Shown here: positions 51,906 to 64,000 of the stretch, piece after piece | Layout: every line of letters begins with the position of its first letter | Numbering within the stretch: the stretch's first letter is position 1 | NCBI RefSeq assembly: GCF_002078875.1 | Contig: NC_034421.1 | Coordinates: forward strand, 4,917,800 to 4,981,799 | DNA from: Numida meleagris | Taxonomy: Eukaryota; Chordata; Aves; Galliformes; Numididae | Length of the DNA stretch: 64,000 nucleotides | Direction of reading: 5' to 3' | Translations under genes and position numbers: made by a program | Notes under the pieces: generated by a model | Databases searched by the model: none | Told to the model about the DNA's origin: nothing | The model's input: only the letters and a program-made list of their open reading frames with translations

Positions 51906-53104
51906 GCACGCTGTGCAGTGAGGTGTTTGTGTCAGCACCCCCACCACCACAGAAAGAAAGAAGCAGAAGGCAGAGCCTGAGCAGAGGGAGCTGTTTGCTT
52001 TTATAGTTACACTTGACAAAGGAAATGCAACAGGTATAATTTTAACAACAATAAAATATGTAAAGGAGCATACATCTAAACCTGCTGAACCAGACTTACT
52101 ACAGAACAAATTGTCTCAGCTCCTTTCCCAGCTGCTACACCACAGCTGATAGCAACACGTTTTTTTTCCCCAGGCCCATGCCAACTTTCTCCAACAGAAC
52201 AGAACAAACCCGCAATCTGACGCTGTTACCCCCCCCCCTCCTAAACAACACCCTATGGATCTCCTGGAACTTCGAGCAGTTTGCATCTTGGAACCAGCCA
52301 CCCCACGAGTGCAAAAAACTCCAGGTGCTGTGGAGCTTGCCTGAGAGAACAGCACGTTAACAGTGCGAGGTGCAGCGTTTGTAGGGAGCAGTTTGAGCTC
52401 TAACTAAATCAGTGAACACTGTTACACTAAAACTAAAGTTGCAGGCCAAGGTGCAAGTTACAGTGCAGCTGTAGTTGCTCCTAAGACAAGGCCGGCTGTG
52501 CCCACAGAGCAGCTTCTCTCAGTTCTCTCCGGGGACACCCTGCACTGGTTTGCTGGAAGATGAGCTGGCACTGCTACCTGCTCTCACACGTTTACACTGC
52601 AACTCTACTAACCTCAGACCAGAGCAAACTCAGACACAAACCAAAACTTCCTATTTCCCAGATTTCCTTTCACAAAACTGTCAATAATTCACACCAACAA
52701 AAGAAGGACAACTACAGTGCTTACTCCACCAGCTTTGCTGCAGCCCTCCCGACCCTTCTTTCAGGGTACAGCTCCATCCTGCAGCACCACGAGCTGGAAA
52801 ACACCCAGCTCCCCGCACTGGTCCTGAGCGCAGTGCAAACATCACCTTTCTCGCTGCAAGGCACAGCAACAAGCCTGCCCACAGCATCCCATCACTGCTG
52901 TCCTCACAGAACCCACCAGCTGGGTCATTCCTGCTCATTTAGCATACAAGGCACCTGTGGCAATTTAGGGTAGAGAGCACTTCAGCTCAGGAGGAGCTTA
53001 ACTAAATTACAACCAGATGGGCAATACACTGATGGCTATAGATAATAATAAACCCCCTGAATGCCATCTGTTCCATACCCCTCCAGCTCAGGGAAGCTGC
53101 TGAA
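51906..53104. other. MPRIP-PLD6 convergent interval / PLD6 3' UTR
   Basis: Only 1.2 kb separates the distal MPRIP poly(A) signal from the PLD6 stop. I see no canonical AATAAA for PLD6 on the - strand here; TATAAA at about 52003-51998 is a possible variant, and the next AATAAA on that strand (51839-51834) lies inside the MPRIP 3' UTR. The two transcripts may overlap tail to tail. Confidence 0.5.
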
Positions 53105-53346
53105 TCATTTATTTTCTTTGGGAAAAAACGTGTAGTTGTTGGGGTTGTACTCTTCCCAAATCCTTTCAAACTCATCCAGAAAAGGCCGCACATACTCCAC
53201 GTCCTCCATGATCACTACGTTCTCCCGGTTGTTATGGATTGCCTCCATGGTCCAGTTGAGGGAGCCCGTGATGAGCGTCTTCTTGTCCACGATGGCGAAC
53301 TTGTGGTGCATGAAGCCATTCTCCTGGTCGTGACGCACCTGGATCC
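53105..53346 (-). CDS. PLD6: PLD6 exon 2 (catalytic HKD motif)
   Basis: The acceptor is TTGTTGTAG. The exon encodes [40 protein letters not shown] and a C-terminus ending FFPKENK, with TGA at 53105-53107. Only 27 nt separate its acceptor from the 3' end of a CR1 element. Confidence 0.96.
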
Positions 53347-54585
53347 CTACAACAACACGAGAAGGGCAGGGACATCACAGAATTGTAGGGGCTGGAAGGG
53401 ACCTCTAGAGATCAGCGAGTCCAACCCCCCTGCCAAAGCAGGATCCCCAGACCAGGTTGCACAGGTAGGTCTTGAACGTCCCCAGAGGAGACTCCACAAC
53501 CTCTCTGGGCAGCCAGTTCCCCTTGTCCTATCGCCATGCACCACTGAAAAGAGTCTGGCCTCGTCCCTTTGCCTCCTGCACCTTAGACATTTACAAACAT
53601 TAATCAGATCCCCTCTAAGCCTTCTTTTCTCAAGGCTGAACAGACCAGGGTTGCTCAGCCTTTCCTCATAAGAGAGGTGCCCCAGGCCCTTTATCATCTT
53701 TGCGGCCCTCTGCTGGACTCTTTCTAGGAGATCCCTGTCTTTTTTGCACCGGGGAGCCCAGAACTGGACGCAATACTTGAGGTGAGGCCTGACCAGGGCA
53801 GAGTAGAAGAGGAGGATCACCCCCCTTGCCCCGCTGGCCACGCTCTTTTTAATGCACCCCAGGATCCCATTGGCCTTCTCAGCCCCCAGGGCTCACGGCC
53901 AACCTGCCGCCCACCAGGACCCCCAGGTCCTCGTCTGCAGAGTAAGAGCACTGGGACAACTCCTTCCCCTCCCTCAGCAACGGGCGCCACACAAAGGCAG
54001 GGCCCAGAGAACTGCCACCCAGCCAGGTGCCACCGAGGGAGGTCCACCAAACAAACGAGTGCCACCAAACGAGTGCCACCAGCCGGGCCTGGCTCCCGGC
54101 ACCGTGCCAGGGCCCACCAAACCAACGCCCGGCTCCGGCCAGCACGGCGGGCCCACCGAGGTGCCCGCAGCGGGCAGCTCACCGACCAGCCGCAGCACGC
54201 CGATCTGCGAGCCCTTCAGCGCCATGTACTGCGCGTCCGTCACCACGCGGACGCGGACTCCGCGGCGGTGCAGGATGCAGACGGCCCGGCCCAGCTCGGG
54301 GCTGGAGAAGGCGAAGAGGCACAGCTCGAGGGAGCGGCGGGCGGACAGCACGAGCCGCAGGAGCCGGCTGAGGGAGCAGTCCGCGCGCGGCAGCGGGCAC
54401 GGGCACGAAGCGGGGCGGCCGCCGGAGCCCTCCGCCTCGGCCAGCAGCTCCTCGGTGCAGCAGGGCGGAGAAGGGAAGAACAGCACCTCGCGCACCGCCC
54501 GGCGCCGCCGTGCCGCCAGCAGCAGGGCCAGCACCAGCCCAAGCCCCAGCGCCAGGCCGGCCCGCTGCCCGCACACCGCCCGCAT
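53105..54585 (-). CDS. PLD6: PLD6 (mitochondrial phospholipase D6 / Zucchini)
   Basis: Single-HKD phospholipase D superfamily enzyme anchored in the mitochondrial outer membrane. In animals it is an endonuclease for primary piRNA biogenesis and hydrolyses cardiolipin, affecting mitochondrial dynamics. Exons on the - strand are 54585-54183 (403 nt) and 53346-53105 (242 nt), 214 residues; the intron is GTGAGC...TGTAG. The start ATG at 54583-54585 has a purine at -3. Residues 9-25 are a Leu/Gly/Ala membrane anchor followed by RRRR. A Cys-rich stretch (CC at about 41, CPC, C) follows, corresponding to the zinc-finger-like segment of the family. The catalytic motif is H148-x-K150-x4-D155 with G162-S-x-N165. 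One HKD per chain implies a homodimeric active site. The protein is shorter than human (about 250 residues), lacking a C-terminal extension after TFFP. The intron holds a CR1 element. Confidence 0.95.
53374..53945 (-). mobile_element. CR1 LINE fragment in the PLD6 intron (3' part of ORF2)
   Basis: Longest CR1 copy in the window, in the same sense as PLD6. The - strand reading keeps a long open segment typical of the CR1 reverse-transcriptase C-terminus ([39 protein letters not shown], then [14 protein letters not shown]). The 3' end is the usual TTCCAGCCCCTACAATTCTGTGATG-type tail. It is 5'-truncated, as is typical for CR1, and not autonomous. Confidence 0.92.
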
Positions 54586-54700
54586 CGCAGCTGCTCGGCC
54601 CCGCGCCTGCGCGTGCCCAGCCCCGGCCCCGCCACGCGGAGCCCTCGCCGCCCGCCGCGGCCTTCACGCCCCTCCCCGGGGCCCCGCGCCGTCCGAGCCG
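54100..54700. promoter_or_regulatory. PLD6: CpG island over PLD6 promoter and exon 1
   Basis: Dense CG dinucleotides and very high GC from intron 1 through exon 1 to about 115 bases upstream of the ATG, then falling. No TATA box is seen in the expected place. Fits a housekeeping or germline-type CpG promoter firing to the left. The boundaries are by eye. Confidence 0.7.
54183..54585 (-). CDS. PLD6: PLD6 exon 1
   Basis: Encodes the N-terminal anchor, the Cys-rich segment and the first half of the catalytic fold up to [14 protein letters not shown]. It is extremely GC-rich and sits inside the CpG island. The donor on the - strand is GGTCG|GTGAGC at 54182. Confidence 0.93.
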
Positions 54701-56911
54701 CACGGGATTGAAGGCCTGCTCCGACCCGAACCCTTCTGTAATTCAACGATTCCAACGCCTTGGCTCCGAGGCGCGGTGTTTGGAGGGGAGGAGGGCGGTG
54801 AGAGAGGGCTGGAGCCGAGCCCCGGCCTTAATTAAGTTTGCAAAGAGCGGCGTGCACGTGCTGGCTGCCGCTGACAGCAAAATAAGCGCCCGTGGCTGCA
54901 CGGGGAGCTGCGGGAACTTACCTGGAGAACGCGGCAATCCTGCGCGTGCCGGGCCAGAACACATCCACACCCCGCCCTGCTCGCCCAGCGCGGCCTCGTG
55001 GGTTTCACAGACTCCAGCAGCTTCCAGCTTCCTCCCTGCGGGCGTTTCCACAGCACGGCGTTATGCACGGAGCCCCATTTCGGATCAGCTGGGAGCACTG
55101 CCTGCACCTCAGCGCCCGCTCCGCTGCAATTAGCACATGAAGCCTGAAGCCCGACCTTGCGCTCGCCCTTGTGCTGCTGCAGGAGCCACACCTTGGCTCA
55201 GCAGCAGGGGCTTCGGCAGGAACTGAGGGTTGCACAGCTTTAGTGCTTGGAAGGACTGTGCTTTAAAAGCCTGGCAGCTCAGCTGGCAGGAATATCTAAA
55301 GGCCAAACGTCTTGGCTGTTTTATGCAGCTCTGGACTGAACCAGAAGAGCTTTAAAGCAGAAAAGTGCTTCATCGCATGAAAGGTAGCCACAAGAACAAG
55401 CACCACCTAGCACTTCAGATCCTGCCTCACTAGGCCATGCCTTTCTACTTACTGCTGCCATCCGTATCTCACTATCAGTGGACTTTTTTCACACTGATTA
55501 CTCAGTTTCCTTTCCTTTGGATGGAGCTTGAGCACCTCTTCTCCCTCATTTCCTTGTTGACAATGGGAAAACGCAAGCCTTTCTGAGAACCCTGAAATTA
55601 AATAACTGGTTAATTTTTGATTGAGAGTAATGCATTTTTTTTTCCAAGTATGTTTGCTGTTTGAATATCCTGTTATGTCCAGCCAAGCATTTTCCATTAA
55701 CGTAGCAGTAGCTCTTGCTCCATCCATACAACAAACTAATACATACCAAGTTAAGAGGCTTGTTAAATGCTGCACACTGGATCTAGGCTAAGATGCAGGA
55801 ACTTGTGAATCACAACTGCTGCTTCCCCCGACCCCAACACACACACACACTGAAATCAAGACAAAACGAGGCTTCATCCATTTTACAAAAATAGCTCTTA
55901 ATGAGATTTAATGTCTGTCGCCATTTTACAGATGTTCCAGACAAAAGCAACCTGCGTGTTTTATACAGAACAGAACCGGTCACAAGTCGGAACACCCCCT
56001 CTGAGCTCGCTTCTTGTCTGAATGAGTGCAGTAGGTCACCTGGGTAAAACCTGCCTCTAGCTCCTTAAAAACATCTATGGTAACGTCAAGTTTCCCCCGA
56101 GAATGATCCAGGACAAAAACACCATGACTTCACAACAGAAACAGCGATTCCTTACAAGGCAGCTAAGGAATGCCTCTTTAGGTCATATAAAAACCGCACC
56201 GACGTTGTCGTGAGCTATTAAGCATTCAAAATGGCTACTATGGAGTTATATAAGAAGGGAGCACCTACAGGTTGGATCTGCTTAACTTAATTAGGTAGCT
56301 AGAAAACTATTTCTGAAGACAAAAGAACACCAGAGACCTTACCCTGGAGAGGTAATCTTCATTATTTGGAAGTTTTGCAACACAGGCAAAACAAGGTATT
56401 GTACCCTCTGGAGAGGCAAGCAGACTGCATTTTGAGACTTCTTGTGTTACAATTCTCCCTCCCAGACAGGATTTCCAAAGCGAATGCTGAAACTGTCTCA
56501 AGTCAAGATATAAATAAATAAAAGCGGAGTGACGCGACTCCAACAGGATACTCCTGACTTTTGCTACAGCAGAAAATAGTCTCTTCATAAATCTGAGTGG
56601 TTTTAAATAATTTACACGTGATCCATACCCTGTGACATCACTTATTTTTGGTTCTTGGTCTCTCAGGCATTTAGGAGATCTATGTGAGATTCGGAGAGGT
56701 TAGCTACATCCATTCCCAGGAGTTCTGGATGCTGTCACAGGCATCTGAGTCTTGCCAATGAAATCTAAAACTGATTAAGCACCATAATGCTTTAGGATGA
56801 CAGCATGGGATTTTAATTACTTCACGCTGATTCTTTGAGTGTTGCTGTATTTTAGTCTTGAGCGTGCAGGTCTAGATTTAGAGTTGAGTTTCAGGACAGA
56901 CAGCAGCAGTG
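54586..56911. other. PLD6-FLCN intergenic region / FLCN 3' flank
   Basis: GC-rich PLD6 promoter flank to about 55100, then increasingly AT-rich unique sequence to 56911 with a short (CA)n. No gene or recognised repeat. The AT-rich part may belong to a long FLCN 3' UTR. Confidence 0.55.
55842..55854 (+). repeat. Short (CA)n repeat
   Basis: ACACACACACACAC, between PLD6 and the possible far 3' UTR of FLCN. Confidence 0.85.
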
Positions 56912-56917
56912 TTTATT
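56912..56917 (-). terminator. FLCN: AATAAA (- strand), candidate FLCN poly(A) signal
   Basis: TTTATT on the + strand reads AATAAA on the gene strand, 186 nt after the FLCN stop. It would give a short 3' UTR; a longer UTR running towards about 55850 cannot be excluded because that stretch is AT-rich and repeat-free. Confidence 0.45.
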
Positions 56918-57102
56918 AGCACTTATTAGTCCAGACTCACAGCAATTAGAAAAGACTCAAGTGACTCTTCAAGTTAGTTTGAGGACCACGAGAATAGCGA
57001 TGAGGTTTCACTATCCTCCTAATGCACATGCTGCAGGCTCAGCAGTGGTAACTTGGGGTTCCCTGCAATTATCTGAAGGCAGCAAGTGAGGTTGGGCACC
57101 CT

Positions 57103-63742
<6,640 letters not shown>

Positions 63743-64000
63743 CTACAGCACAGAAGGAGGACAGTGTAACAGTCTGATAAAACGCTTACAGAAAGCTAAA
63801 GTCACCCAAACACTAAGGAACACCCACTAGTGAAAGGGGTGCATCACACGCCATCATTCAAAATACACTGTAAGGAATGAGAGAAGGAAAAAACACCTCA
63901 TTCTTAGATTGGTTAACATTATCATTTAGTAACACATCTGCTCCCAAAATGCTGTCCTTCACAACTTTGGGTACTTTAACTTCTAACAGAGCTATTGTGT

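Noticed and set aside
53347..53841. Antisense-strand frame of 164 codons as an independent gene
   Set aside because: It is the 5'-truncated CR1 reverse-transcriptase tail; annotated as a mobile element.
53782..54835. Long + strand frames (309 and 327 codons) opposite PLD6 exon 1
   Set aside because: CpG-island antisense shadows rich in Arg/Pro/Ala, running through a CR1 and PLD6 coding sequence.
56506..56522. AAATAAATAAA on the + strand as a terminator
   Set aside because: No + strand gene ends here; FLCN is on the other strand.

Overview
The window is vertebrate nuclear DNA, almost certainly from a bird and most likely a galliform such as chicken. The reasons are seven CR1-type LINE fragments, compact GT-AG introns, and three neighbouring single-copy genes whose proteins align closely with human MPRIP, PLD6 and FLCN, in the same order and orientation as human 17p11.2. 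The species call is inference. There is no bacterial, phage or CRISPR content.

Layout. Positions 1-10287 are an intron of MPRIP. The MPRIP coding exons then run on the + strand from 10288 to 47225. They encode the second half of PH domain 1, a basic/proline-rich linker, PH domain 2 (25394-26443), an Arg/Glu-rich region and a long coiled coil. The N-terminal exons (roughly 90 residues by comparison with human) lie upstream of the window. The probable 3' UTR runs to about 51905. PLD6 is on the - strand in two exons (54183-54585 and 53105-53346), convergent with MPRIP. FLCN is also on the - strand; its last eight coding exons lie between 63742 and 57103, and its 5' exons lie beyond the window end.

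MPRIP isoforms. All constitutive exons join in frame: 2838 nt, 945 residues in the window. Two further in-frame segments also fit the splice phases. One is a 357-nt extension of the exon at 17214 (to 17730). The other is a 3867-nt (1289-codon) cassette exon at 34671-38537. With both, the in-window protein reaches about 2353 residues. Three alternative C-termini are visible: a 7-codon tail (33996-34019) followed by a poly(A) signal at 34511, a 10-codon tail (44960-44992), and the standard end (47154-47225). A fourth candidate (27530-27599) is weaker.

Function. MPRIP links RhoA/ROCK signalling to myosin light-chain phosphatase on actin. PLD6 is the mitochondrial outer-membrane HKD-family enzyme of piRNA biogenesis and mitochondrial lipid signalling. 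FLCN is the folliculin tumour suppressor that acts with FNIP1/2 on RagC/D-mTORC1 and AMPK. The three are a conserved neighbourhood, not a pathway. I found no new gene system; the notable signals are isoform architecture, a CR1 insertion beside a PLD6 splice site, and loss of the human FLCN mutational C-tract.
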